From positions 868,001 through 932,000 of the forward strand of contig NZ_LT827014.1 in the NCBI RefSeq assembly GCF_900169075.1: a stretch of DNA of 64,000 nucleotides, in the 5' to 3' direction. The stretch comes from Chryseobacterium phocaeense (GTDB lineage Bacteria; Bacteroidota; Bacteroidia; Flavobacteriales; Weeksellaceae). Below are positions 45,241 to 53,428 of this stretch, in pieces. Under the pieces are notes generated by a model, which saw nothing but the letters and a program-made list of their open reading frames with translations, made no database searches and was not told the origin of the DNA. The first letter of the stretch is position 1. Every line of letters begins with the position of its first letter. The translations under genes were made by a program, and so were the position numbers.

Positions 45241-45251
45241 TCATCTGATGA
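45241..45251. promoter_or_regulatory. Putative GntR operator, copy 1
   Basis: Perfect palindrome TCATC-T-GATGA in the GntR-MFS gap. Two close copies lie before the GntR gene (45935-45945 and 45970-45979). Confidence 0.55.
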
Positions 45252-45267
45252 ATTTGGTTAAATTTTT

Positions 45268-45930
45268 TTAATAGACTCTGTCAACGATCATCTGAGCAAT
45301 ACGGGCCGCACTTTCGGCATCTTTTTTTTCAATGCTTTTATAAAGGTCGGTATGTATTTTTTGAGACAGTCTGAAAGAATCGGTATTGTTGTTATGGCTG
45401 CTTTCAAAAGTTCTCAGAATATGGATACTGGTGATTTTATAGATTTCCTTTAAAAGGTTGTTCCCGCATGCTTCAGCAATTGAAATATGAAAATTGATAT
45501 CCGCCTGATAGCATTCAACAGCCTGGTTTTCTGTGGCCATCTTTTCTCTGAGATCAAGAAACTTTTTAATGGTCTGAAGCTGTTCCTCATTTCTGAATAT
45601 TGCTGCTCTGGCGGCAACTTTTGAATCCAGAAGAGAACGTACCTCGTAAACTTCTTCAATTTCGGCTTTATTAATCTGGGTTTCCAGTGATTCCTGTACA
45701 TGTTTTGAGGTCACGAAAGTTCCTACTCCCTGCTGAACACTCAGCACCCCTTTTATTGATAAAATTTTTATCGCTTCACGGATGCTGGAACGGCCCACTC
45801 CATAGATCTTCATAAGCTCCGGTTCAATCGGAAGCTGATCACCAATGGCATATTCCTCATTGATAATCCCCTGAATCAATCGTTCAGCAACTTCCTGGGC
45901 TAATGTTTTTCTTTGAATCTGCATAGACAT
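45268..45930 (-). CDS. FadR/GntR-family transcriptional regulator
   Basis: 220 residues from ATG 45930; in-frame ATG 45924 is near, and ATG 45951 would place the start upstream of an operator-like repeat. The N-terminal winged helix is GntR type (GDQLPIEPELMKIYGVGRSSIREAIKIL then GVLSVQQGVGTFV). The C-terminal all-helical FadR-type ligand domain includes EVYEVRSLLDSKVAARAA and INFHISIAEACGNNLL. Three TCATCTGATGA-like palindromes around its gene suggest autoregulation and control of the MFS gene. Ligand unknown. Confidence 0.87.
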   Translation of the reverse strand: MSMQIQRKTLAQEVAERLIQGIINEEYAIGDQLPIEPELMKIYGVGRSSIREAIKILSIKGVLSVQQGVGTFVTSKHVQESLETQINKAEIEEVYEVRSLLDSKVAARAAIFRNEEQLQTIKKFLDLREKMATENQAVECYQADINFHISIAEACGNNLLKEIYKITSIHILRTFESSHNNNTDSFRLSQKIHTDLYKSIEKKDAESAARIAQMIVDRVY

Positions 45931-45934
45931 CTTA

Positions 45935-45979
45935 TCATCTGACGAATGCAAAGGTAGGCAAATTTTTTATATCTGATGA
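45935..45979. promoter_or_regulatory. Putative GntR operators, copies 2 and 3
   Basis: TCATCTGACGA at 45935-45945 and TATCTGATGA at 45970-45979, each within one or two changes of the palindrome TCATCTGATGA at 45241. The centres are about 35 bases apart at the GntR start. Confidence 0.5.
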
Positions 45980-46001
45980 AATTTTATAAACAAAATAAAA
46001 T

Positions 46002-46031
46002 AAAGAGTGATGTTGTTGGAAATCACTCTTT
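46002..46031 (-). terminator. Terminator after the azoreductase gene
   Basis: Perfect 10-bp stem AAAGAGTGAT/ATCACTCTTT (46002-46011 with 46022-46031). On the minus strand it is followed by ATTTTATTTT. Confidence 0.7.
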
Positions 46032-46066
46032 AATTTTTAGAGGCAGGATGTTATAATTCGTACCGT

Positions 46067-46693
46067 TTATTCAACCTCAGTCAGAATCTTAAAAATTTCC
46101 TCTTTTGACTGCTCAAAAATTTCACCTCCGAATTCTTCGTTATCAAGTGAAATCACAGTGATATCTTTTACACCCATAATTCCGAATATAAACTGTAAAT
46201 AGGTAGTCTGGAAATTCATATGCTCATTCTTTTCATTTTCACCATAACCGGTATCGCCTCTGCTGGAGAGAATAAACAGTTTTTTATTTTCAAGCAGCCC
46301 TACATAGTCACCATCCGGTTTCCCGGAACGGAATTTCCAGGTTTCATTGATTCGCATCACCTGATCAATATACGCTTTAAGGCCACTCGGAACGGACCAG
46401 TTGTACATAGGAGTACCAATGACATAAATATCATTTTCTTTCAGTTCCCGGATCAACTCATTGCTGAACTGTAGGGCTTCCTGATTTTCTTCATTCCGAT
46501 CTTCCGGTTTTGTAAAAGCCCCGGCGATCCATTGTTCATCAATGGGCTGAATAGTTTCCAGGCCTGCTTCCCTGAAAGTGAAATGATCATCAGGATACTT
46601 TGCTTTCCAGTTCTCAGTAAATAACCGGGTGAGCTTCCTGCTGTATGATCTCTCGTTTCTGATGCTTGCATTAATAATCAATACTTTGTTCAT
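46067..46693 (-). CDS. NAD(P)H-dependent FMN oxidoreductase (azoreductase/flavodoxin-like)
   Basis: 208 residues from ATG 46693; the upstream in-frame extension overlaps the regulator gene and lacks family similarity. The Rossmann-like flavodoxin fold starts VLIINASIRNERSYSRKLT, with the FMN-binding TPMYNWSVPSGLKAYIDQV and the segment LSSRGDTGYGENEKNEHMNF. These are typical of AzoR-type enzymes, which reduce azo dyes and quinones. It follows a Crp-type regulator on the same strand, likely its controller. Confidence 0.88.
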   Translation of the reverse strand: MNKVLIINASIRNERSYSRKLTRLFTENWKAKYPDDHFTFREAGLETIQPIDEQWIAGAFTKPEDRNEENQEALQFSNELIRELKENDIYVIGTPMYNWSVPSGLKAYIDQVMRINETWKFRSGKPDGDYVGLLENKKLFILSSRGDTGYGENEKNEHMNFQTTYLQFIFGIMGVKDITVISLDNEEFGGEIFEQSKEEIFKILTEVE

Positions 46694-46752
46694 TTCTTTA
46701 AATTTAATAGGACAAAGTTCTGAACTTAAATATTGCTGGATATTGACCTGGT

Positions 46753-47340
46753 TCAATGGATTTTATTTTTCTTCCGGATTCTGCTCAAAAATTCTGCTGA
46801 AATTCCCAGGTAAGAAGCGATAAGGTACTGCGGTATTCTGGCGGCAATATCCGGATAGTTTTGCAGGAAATCCAGATAGCGCTGTTCCGCATTGTAAATA
46901 TGATTATAGATTATTCTTTTTTGTAGCGCACCTAGGTAGCTCTCTAAAATAATGCGGAAATACCTTTCCAAGGCGGGTATCTGTTCCAACATTTTTTGAA
47001 AAGAATAAAAACTGATCTGTAAAAGTTCCGTTTTTTCCAATGCCTGAATGTTGTAAATGGATGGTTCCTGCTGACGAAAACTTTCCATATCCGTAGCCCA
47101 CCAGTCATCTATGGCAAAGTAAAGAATTTCTTCGTCACCAGTGTCGGCATTCATGCAAAACGCTTTCAGGGTTCCGGAAATAATATAATTATCCGTGCGG
47201 CAAATCTCTCCGTTTCTCAGAAGATAATCGCCTTTCTCCAAAGTTTTTTGTGACCAGAAACCATGAATAAGCAGTTGTTCATCCTTCGAAAGGCTGATGT
47301 GCTTTGATATTGTATCAATTAATTTTTGTGAACCGTTCAA
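46753..47340 (-). CDS. Crp/Fnr-family transcriptional regulator
   Basis: 195 residues. The N-terminal cyclic-nucleotide-binding-like beta-roll includes LEKGDYLLRNGEICRTDNYI. It ends in a helix-turn-helix with IPQYLIASYLGISAEFLSRI and RKKNKIH. Bacteroidota proteins of this class usually lack cAMP ligand residues. The gene lies directly upstream of the azoreductase gene, so it probably regulates it. Signal unknown. Confidence 0.88.
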   Translation of the reverse strand: MNGSQKLIDTISKHISLSKDEQLLIHGFWSQKTLEKGDYLLRNGEICRTDNYIISGTLKAFCMNADTGDEEILYFAIDDWWATDMESFRQQEPSIYNIQALEKTELLQISFYSFQKMLEQIPALERYFRIILESYLGALQKRIIYNHIYNAEQRYLDFLQNYPDIAARIPQYLIASYLGISAEFLSRIRKKNKIH

Positions 47341-47422
47341 TGGATGTGTTGTAATTGAATGAATGTGTGGTTACACAAATTTAATGAAAAAGGATTGGTA
47401 AAAGTAAAATACCTATAAAAAG

Positions 47423-47460
47423 AAAACAGGAAAAATGAATAGAATCACTTTTCCTGTTTT
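47423..47460 (-). terminator. Terminator after the tRNA-Glu pair
   Basis: Perfect 12-bp stem AAAACAGGAAAA/TTTTCCTGTTTT (47423-47434 with 47449-47460), followed on the minus strand by a T-rich tract. It lies 1 base from the tRNA 3' end. Confidence 0.75.
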
Positions 47461-47461
47461 G

Positions 47462-47533
47462 TAGCCCGTAGGGGAATCGAACCCCTCTTACCAGAATGAA
47501 AATCTGAGGTCCTAACCGATAGACGAACGGGCC
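47462..47533 (-). tRNA. tRNA-Glu (anticodon TTC)
   Basis: Cloverleaf on the minus strand: acceptor GGCCCGT/ACGGGCT, D arm TCTATCGGTTAGGA, anticodon loop TTTTCAT with TTC, T arm GGTTCGATTCC. 72 bases, CCA not encoded. Same sequence as the copy at 47631. Confidence 0.95.
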
Positions 47534-47630
47534 ATCTATAAACTGTAATAAATTACAGGGTTAGTTTTTTGTTTTTATAAGTTTCAACTCTTATTAATCA
47601 CTTCGGTTAGTAAGCAGTGATTAAGTTTAG

Positions 47631-47702
47631 TAGCCCGTAGGGGAATCGAACCCCTCTTACCAGAATGAAAATCTGAGGTCCTAACCGATAGACGAACGGG
47701 CC
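47631..47702 (-). tRNA. tRNA-Glu (anticodon TTC), second identical copy
   Basis: Identical 72-base cloverleaf to 47462-47533, 97 bases upstream of it and 10 bases after rpsT. The tRNAs and rpsT are probably cotranscribed. Confidence 0.95.
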
Positions 47703-47712
47703 AGCTATGCTA

Positions 47713-47967
47713 TTACGCTAATTTATTAACGTGCTTTGTTAATTTGCTTTTCAAGTTAGCCGCTTTGTTTTTGTGGATAATATTTTTCTTAGCTAATTTA
47801 TCCAATAAAGCGATAACTTTTGGCAGTTGCTCTGACGCAGCAGCTTTGTTCTCCTCATTTCTCAAAACTTTCATTGCTGTTCTGGCAGTTTTGTGATAGT
47901 ATCTGTTACGAACTTTTCTAACTTCGTTTTGTCTAATTCTCTTTAATGCTGATTTATGATTTGCCAT
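47713..47967 (-). CDS. rpsT: 30S ribosomal protein S20
   Basis: 84 residues starting MANHKSALKRIRQNEVRKVR, the S20 signature. Lys/Arg-rich with helical bundles ending KSKLTKHVNKLA. The 7-residue in-frame extension upstream is not conserved, so ATG 47967 is used. It binds 16S rRNA in the small subunit. A clear promoter lies upstream (47986-48016), and two tRNA-Glu genes follow downstream. Confidence 0.97.
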   Translation of the reverse strand: MANHKSALKRIRQNEVRKVRNRYYHKTARTAMKVLRNEENKAAASEQLPKVIALLDKLAKKNIIHKNKAANLKSKLTKHVNKLA

Positions 47968-47985
47968 ATCGTTCAAATGTGAGTG

Positions 47986-48016
47986 CAAAACTATAAACTT
48001 TTTTCTAATCTGCCAA
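47986..48016 (-). promoter_or_regulatory. Putative promoter of rpsT
   Basis: On the minus strand TTG (48014-48016), 20-base spacer, TAGTTTTG (47986-47993), a full match to the flavobacterial TTG-N20-TAnnTTTG pattern, 19 bases before the start codon. Confidence 0.65.
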
Positions 48017-48034
48017 ATTTATTTTTAAAAATTT

Positions 48035-48355
48035 TTAATTTTCTTCGGACAGGTATTTTCTGAGTTTATCTATTGCTTGTTCTATTTTTAAATTCTCTTG
48101 TTCTCGTTCTATTTTCTTGATCGTGCTGCTTAGCATGATCATCGCATTGTTCCATTCTCCAGTCGTATTGGTGAAGATAAGTCCATCAATTGTAACTTCA
48201 AAAGCGACCCTTTCCCCGGTTCTGTAAAGTCTGAAACTTATTTTATCATCCCTGCCTGTAATCCCGTCTTCATTGATTTGTAAATCGTAACTTTTTGGGT
48301 TAGAGTGGATTTTCTTAAAAAGAGCTTTCGCCTCTTGTATTTTTAAATCCGGCAT
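48035..48355 (-). CDS. Conserved-looking hypothetical cytoplasmic protein
   Basis: 106 residues, no signal or membrane segment. Charged and helical at both ends, with a central beta-rich stretch (ISFRLYRTGERVAFEVTIDGLIFTN) and a C-terminal helix rich in Lys/Glu (IKKIEREQENLKIEQAIDKL). It lies between a tRNA-Glu and rpsT on the same strand. I do not recognise the family. Confidence 0.7.
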   Translation of the reverse strand: MPDLKIQEAKALFKKIHSNPKSYDLQINEDGITGRDDKISFRLYRTGERVAFEVTIDGLIFTNTTGEWNNAMIMLSSTIKKIEREQENLKIEQAIDKLRKYLSEEN

Positions 48356-48369
48356 GATATAAAATTTGG

Positions 48370-48441
48370 TAGCCTATAGGAGAATCGAACTCCTGTTGCA
48401 AGGATGAAAACCTTGAGTCCTAACCACTAGACGAATAGGCC
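48370..48441 (-). tRNA. tRNA-Glu (anticodon TTC), divergent copy
   Basis: 72-base cloverleaf on the minus strand with acceptor GGCCTAT/ATAGGCT, D arm TCTAGTGGTTAGGA, anticodon stem CAAGG/CCTTG with loop TTTTCAT, and T arm AGTTCGATTCT. It differs in the stems from the pair at 47462 and 47631. Confidence 0.94.
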
Positions 48442-48499
48442 AAATTTTGAGGTTGCAAAAGTAATGATTAACTTTTTAACTTCAAAATTATTTTGTAAA

Positions 48500-49789
48500 T
48501 TATTTAAAAACTTTTTGGATAACGGTGTTCTTGATTCCTTTGGTTTCAAGGTCTTTTTGAAGCTTTACGGCATCTTCCAATGTAAACACTTTTCCGTAAG
48601 TATAATAGAAAACTCCACTTTCTTTGTTGCGTTCCACATCCTTGAGGGTCTGTAGAATAAATGAATTTCCGTTCAGCTTTTCACCCGTGTAAACCTCAAT
48701 GGTGTAGTAGCCCGTCAGCAGTTTCTGATTGGGCATAAATCCTACCGCATAAGCATTTCTGAATCCCGCATCTTTAGCTGTTTTCAGGTTGATGTCTTTT
48801 ACAGAAGCCATATTGGTGACTCCATAGTAATACTTATACTGTCCGTTATCTTTGATAGGAAGAATATAGTTCAGTCCTTTTAATGCAGGATCTCCGTCAT
48901 TGTATTTGGTAGGTGAGCTGAGCAGTAAAATTCTGAAATCATTTTTCAGAGGAGACTCCGCCGGTTTTTCAGGTTCCGGTTTTTTTGCAGATATGGAAGA
49001 TCCGCCGGTTTTTCTGTCAATGGCTTTTTTATAATCAATGATTGCGCTGTAAATACTTTCTGCGATTTCATTCTGGCCTTTTTCAGAAGCTAAGTAGTGG
49101 CTTTCTTCAGGGTGGTTAATGAATCCGGTTTCGATGAGTACCGAAGGCATGGCATTCATACGCAGCACGTGCAGGTTTTTCTGGAATACTCCCCGTGAGA
49201 ATCTTTTGTCCTTGTTCACAAAGTTTCCTTCTACCAGTCCGCCCAGAAGCAGGCTGGATTCCAGGTATTTGTTCTGCTGGAGTTTCAGGGCAATCAGAGA
49301 TTCAGGGGAACTTGGATTATAGGAACCGAAGGTCTGTCTGTCTTTTTCATCCAGGAATATTACGTCATTTTCCCTTTTGGCCACTTCCAGGTTTTCGTCG
49401 TTCTGATTCGGACCCTGTACATAGGTTTCGGTTCCATACGCCGTAGGTCTCTGTGAAGAATTACAGTGAATGGAGACAAAAAGATCAGCCTTGCTTCTGT
49501 TGGCAAGGTTGGTCCTGTCTGAAAGGGAGGGGTATTCATCAAATTTACGGGTATATATGACTTTGAAATCTCTGTTTTTTTCCAACATGGCCCCTATTTT
49601 TAACGTAACAGCCAGCGTAACATCTTTTTCCGCCACTCTTCCAATATCTGCATAGGTCCTGTTCGCTCCGTGGTCACTTCCCCCATGACCAGCATCTAAA
49701 ACGATTGTAAACTTCTTTTGTGAAAAAAATAAAGTGCCGGAAAGAATAAGGAGAAATGATAAAATTATTTTAAAATTTAGGTTGTGCAT
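48500..49789 (-). CDS. N-acetylmuramoyl-L-alanine amidase (AmiC-type) with SPOR-like tail
   Basis: 429 residues. Signal sequence ILSFLLILSGTLFFSQ. The Amidase_3 domain at about 28-255 shows FTIVLDAGHGGSDHGA (zinc His), RVAEKDVTLAV (catalytic-zinc Glu), FVSIHCNSS (zinc His) and MPSVLIETGFINHPEE (Glu). After a Lys/Pro linker the C-terminal part (about 290-429) reads as SPOR-like repeats that bind denuded glycan strands. It cleaves the peptide from the peptidoglycan sugar chain during cell separation. It is divergent from lptD over 53 bases. Confidence 0.93.
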   Translation of the reverse strand: MHNLNFKIILSFLLILSGTLFFSQKKFTIVLDAGHGGSDHGANRTYADIGRVAEKDVTLAVTLKIGAMLEKNRDFKVIYTRKFDEYPSLSDRTNLANRSKADLFVSIHCNSSQRPTAYGTETYVQGPNQNDENLEVAKRENDVIFLDEKDRQTFGSYNPSSPESLIALKLQQNKYLESSLLLGGLVEGNFVNKDKRFSRGVFQKNLHVLRMNAMPSVLIETGFINHPEESHYLASEKGQNEIAESIYSAIIDYKKAIDRKTGGSSISAKKPEPEKPAESPLKNDFRILLLSSPTKYNDGDPALKGLNYILPIKDNGQYKYYYGVTNMASVKDINLKTAKDAGFRNAYAVGFMPNQKLLTGYYTIEVYTGEKLNGNSFILQTLKDVERNKESGVFYYTYGKVFTLEDAVKLQKDLETKGIKNTVIQKVFK

Positions 49790-49842
49790 CTTACAGTTTT
49801 AAAAATTATATTAATTTTGAGCCTGAATTATATAGAATAAAA

Positions 49843-52428
49843 TTGGCCAAAACCGTCCTCAAAAATATATTACAAATTTTAATTATCCTAATTTTTAACA
49901 ATTTTTTAGCACAGAAAACGCCTGAAAAATTGCCTAAAAATGCGGTTAATGATACTATTTCCAAAAAGGATACCATAGTTGTAAAAAAGGAAGCTTTAGA
50001 AGATATTCTTCGTACAAAAGCAGACGATCAGCGCAGGGATGTTCCCAAGAAAATGACTTTCCTGAACAAAAATGCCCAGGTAAAATACCAGGACATGCAG
50101 ATCGATGCTGACTATATCTCTATTGACGACAACAAAAACCTGATCTATGCCCGGGGAAAACAGGATTCTCTGGGGAAAATCATAGAACCTGTTATTACCA
50201 CACAGGCTGGAAAGAAATATGAGACCAACGAGTTCAGCTACAATACCAAAACAAAGCAGGCCATTGCGTATAATGCCCGGACAGAAGAAAGTGAAGGGGT
50301 AATCACAGCGCAGAAAACCAAAAAATATAACGATTCCGTATTTGCGATGAGAAACGCAGATTATACGACCGATGAATATTATATCAAGAAAAAAGATACG
50401 GCTTCGGATTATTTTATGCGGGCTTCCAATATCAAGCTGATTAAAACCAAAGAAAAATCGCAGATCGTTACAGGACCCATCCAGATGTATATTGAAAGGG
50501 TTCCGACCCCTCTGATTCTTCCGTTTGCCATCCTTCCGTTTTCCGATAAAAGAGCTGCCGGTATCCTGATCCCGAGTTTCGGGGAAAGGGAAGATGTAGG
50601 GTTTTTCCTGAACGGCCTTGGTTACTACCAGCCGATCGGGGAACATTTTGACCTTAAAGTGCTCGCTGATATTTACACCAAAGGAAGCTGGAACATAAGG
50701 CCTCAGATGAATTATCTGAAAAAATACCGCTATTCCGGAACCTTTACAGCGGATGTAGGAACCATGGTAAGAGGAATCAAAGGTCTGGATGATTACAGCA
50801 GAAACAGTACCTACAGAATTGCATGGACGCATACCCAGGATACCAAGGCGAATCCTTTCCTGACCTTCAGTGCTTCCGTAGATATTGTAAGTACGAAGTT
50901 TTACAATAATAACCTGAACAACAACTATATTTTCAATCAGAACGTTCTGAATACGCAGCAGAACTCTACGGTAACCATTACAAAAAGGTTCCTGAAGCTG
51001 CCTGTTACGATAACCGGAACGGCATCCTATGCCCAGAATTTTGCGACAGGACTTGCAGATCTCCGCCTTCCCCAGATGAATGTGGCGATCAACCAGTTTT
51101 ATCTGTTTAAATCTAAAACGGGAGTAAGACAGGGACTTCTTGAAAATATTACAGTGAATACCGGTTTTAACCTGACCAATTTTGTAAGTACCCAGGAAAA
51201 TGAGCTTTTTACCAATGCGATGTGGGATAAAATGCAGACAGGACTTAAAAATAATATTGCCTTAGGAACCAATACCACCGTTGCGAAATATTTTACGTTC
51301 AGTTTAAGTGCTAATATTGACAATGCGTTAACGACCAAAACGCTTAAAAAATATTATGATCCTGTAAAGAATGTGGATGTGGAAGACATTCAGAAAAATG
51401 TTGCGGGATATTCTACTTTCTCATCTTCTGCGAGCCTTCAGACTACTTTATACGGAATGCTGAAATTCAAAAAAGGAGCGGCAGTAGAAGCTGTAAGACA
51501 TATGATGACGCCTAGTCTTAGCTTTACTTACTCTCCGGATTTCTCAAGTCCAGGTTTCGGATATTATAAGAATTACTATAATGCAGAAGGAGCACTGACC
51601 CCGTATTCTATTTTTGAAAAAGGAATTGTGGGAAGCCCTTCAAGCGGTGTTGTAGGTGCTTTAGGATTTAACATCGGGAACAATATTGAAATGAAAGTGA
51701 AATCCAAGAGTGATTCCACAGGAGTGAAGAAAATCAAGATCTTTGAATCTCTAAACCTTTCAGGAAATTACAATTTTGCAGCAAAAACCCATCCATGGTC
51801 TGTATTCAGTATCAACGGACAGTCATCTTTCTTTAATAATAAATTAAGTGTGAATACAAGTCTTTCCCTGGAACCCTATAAAATTATTTTTGCTCCGGGT
51901 GCAACAACAGGGATAAGAACAGAACAGTTCGGTCATTTCAGTGTGCAGGGGTTCAATGTACAGCTTTCCTATCCTTTGAGCAGTGAGCTCTTCGGCGAGA
52001 AAACAGATTATGGTAAAAAATATCCGGCCAAAGGAGAAGTGAGAAATGAGAATTATTATTTTGATGATGATAATTATGCCCATTTCGATCAGGCATGGAC
52101 TTTGAATATCAACGCGAATTATGCTTATACAAAAGGTCTGTCCGCCCTTGGCAATAAAATTGCTTCTATTGGTCTGGATGGAAGTATTAAGCTTACTCCG
52201 TACTGGAATATCAACGGAAGTACGCATTTTGACCTTGTGACGAAAGATCTGGCTTATACAAGAATTGGTTTTTCAAGAGATCAGAGGAGTTTTACCATCA
52301 ATTTTAACTGGGTGCCTTTCGGACAGTACAAAGTATATGACTTCTTTATCGGGATCAAAGCCAATATCCTGAGCGATGCCCTGAAGTATAAGGACAGAAG
52401 TTTTACACAGCCTAATGCACCTTTCTAA
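49843..52428 (+). CDS. lptD: LPS-assembly outer-membrane protein LptD
   Basis: 861 residues from a TTG start; no ATG is nearby. Signal-like N-terminus (LKNILQILIILIFNNFLAQ). The OstA-like jelly-roll region (about 60-200) reads NAQVKYQDMQIDADYISIDD and Y-A-R-G-K-Q-D-S-L-G. A large beta-barrel then includes VPTPLILPFAILPFSDKRAA and GILIPSFGEREDVGFFLNGL, a conserved LptD landmark. It inserts lipopolysaccharide into the outer leaflet. It is divergent from the amidase gene. Confidence 0.9.
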   Translation: MAKTVLKNILQILIILIFNNFLAQKTPEKLPKNAVNDTISKKDTIVVKKEALEDILRTKADDQRRDVPKKMTFLNKNAQVKYQDMQIDADYISIDDNKNLIYARGKQDSLGKIIEPVITTQAGKKYETNEFSYNTKTKQAIAYNARTEESEGVITAQKTKKYNDSVFAMRNADYTTDEYYIKKKDTASDYFMRASNIKLIKTKEKSQIVTGPIQMYIERVPTPLILPFAILPFSDKRAAGILIPSFGEREDVGFFLNGLGYYQPIGEHFDLKVLADIYTKGSWNIRPQMNYLKKYRYSGTFTADVGTMVRGIKGLDDYSRNSTYRIAWTHTQDTKANPFLTFSASVDIVSTKFYNNNLNNNYIFNQNVLNTQQNSTVTITKRFLKLPVTITGTASYAQNFATGLADLRLPQMNVAINQFYLFKSKTGVRQGLLENITVNTGFNLTNFVSTQENELFTNAMWDKMQTGLKNNIALGTNTTVAKYFTFSLSANIDNALTTKTLKKYYDPVKNVDVEDIQKNVAGYSTFSSSASLQTTLYGMLKFKKGAAVEAVRHMMTPSLSFTYSPDFSSPGFGYYKNYYNAEGALTPYSIFEKGIVGSPSSGVVGALGFNIGNNIEMKVKSKSDSTGVKKIKIFESLNLSGNYNFAAKTHPWSVFSINGQSSFFNNKLSVNTSLSLEPYKIIFAPGATTGIRTEQFGHFSVQGFNVQLSYPLSSELFGEKTDYGKKYPAKGEVRNENYYFDDDNYAHFDQAWTLNINANYAYTKGLSALGNKIASIGLDGSIKLTPYWNINGSTHFDLVTKDLAYTRIGFSRDQRSFTINFNWVPFGQYKVYDFFIGIKANILSDALKYKDRSFTQPNAPF

Positions 52429-52435
52429 TATCAGA

Positions 52436-52466
52436 TTGACAATTGTTAATATAAATTTTATATTTG
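52436..52466 (+). promoter_or_regulatory. Putative promoter of ridA
   Basis: TTG (52436-52438), 20-base spacer, TATATTTG (52459-52466), 71 bases before the ridA start. It matches the flavobacterial consensus. Confidence 0.6.
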
Positions 52467-52536
52467 CAACCGGAATAACTTTCATGAAATCACGGTTGGT
52501 GATGTATAATCTTTAATAAAAAATAAATATCCATAT

Positions 52537-52917
52537 ATGAAACAGATAATCAACACAGTTAATGCCCCTGCAGCAATCGGTCCTTATTCCCAAGCCAATA
52601 TGGCAAACGGTGTACTGTATATTTCAGGACAGATCCCTGTAGATCCTGCAACGGGTAAACTGGTAGAAGGCATTGAGAAAGAAACGCACCAGGTCATGAA
52701 AAACCTTGAAGCTATTCTTACTGAAGCGGGAATGACTTTTAAAAATGTAGTGAAAGCTACCATATTCCTGAAGAGTATGGATGATTTTGCGGTGATGAAT
52801 GATATTTATGCTTCCTATCTGGATGCGGACAGCTATCCGGCCCGTGAGACCGTGCAGGTTTCTTGTCTGCCAAAGAATGTTGATATTGAAATTTCTATGA
52901 TTGCACATCAGGATTAA
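52537..52917 (+). CDS. ridA: RidA family reactive-intermediate deaminase
   Basis: 126 residues, standard length. Family motifs are APAAIGPYSQANMANGVLYI, SGQIPVDPATGKLVEG, and the catalytic-site ESVQVSCLPKN-like segment (here ARETVQVSCLPKNVDIEISM). It hydrolyses reactive enamine/imine intermediates such as 2-aminoacrylate released by PLP enzymes. A stop-start overlap of one base joins it to the following membrane protein gene. Confidence 0.95.
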   Translation: MKQIINTVNAPAAIGPYSQANMANGVLYISGQIPVDPATGKLVEGIEKETHQVMKNLEAILTEAGMTFKNVVKATIFLKSMDDFAVMNDIYASYLDADSYPARETVQVSCLPKNVDIEISMIAHQD

Positions 52918-53372
52918 TGAATTTTATCAGAAATACAATTGCGGTTCTTGTAGGTCTTGGCATAGCAGGGCTTATTATTACTCTTGGTATAAGGGTTTTT
53001 CCGCAATGGATCACTTTCGAAGCTTTTGCTCCGTTTGAGCACTGGCAGAGATTTCTTTACAGTATGAGAGGCGATAATGCATTTTTCGGATTCCTGCTGT
53101 TTATTTCCGGGCTGGGAACTACCATAGGCGGTGTAGCAACTGCGATGATCGTGAAGTACGCTAAGGTAGCGTATGCAATTTTGATTGGTTTCATTATGCT
53201 TTTCATAGCCATGCTGGATGTTATTGTGTTTCCTTATCATCCTACGTTTTATAAGATTTCCATTTTCCTTACCTTTTTCCCTTTTTCGTGGATAGGAGGA
53301 AAGATTGTGGAGATTATTTATGAGCGGAATAAGAAAAAGAAGATCGCTGAGAAAATGAACAAAACAAAATAA
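52917..53372 (+). CDS. Small integral membrane protein, unknown
   Basis: 151 residues with four hydrophobic helices (about 8-25, 53-70, 82-100, 105-125), and a Lys-rich cytoplasmic C-terminus (ERNKKKKIAEKMNKTK). The start codon overlaps the ridA stop codon (TAATG), so it is translationally coupled. I do not recognise the family. Confidence 0.75.
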   Translation: MNFIRNTIAVLVGLGIAGLIITLGIRVFPQWITFEAFAPFEHWQRFLYSMRGDNAFFGFLLFISGLGTTIGGVATAMIVKYAKVAYAILIGFIMLFIAMLDVIVFPYHPTFYKISIFLTFFPFSWIGGKIVEIIYERNKKKKIAEKMNKTK

Positions 53373-53379
53373 AATAAAA

Positions 53380-53408
53380 AACGCTGCAGATATTTCTGCA
53401 GCGTTTTT
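53380..53408. terminator. Bidirectional terminator
   Basis: Perfect 11-bp stem AACGCTGCAGA/TCTGCAGCGTT with a TATT loop, T run on the plus side and A run on the minus side. It sits between convergent genes. Confidence 0.85.
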
Positions 53409-53428
53409 GTTGATATAAATGGTTTTAT

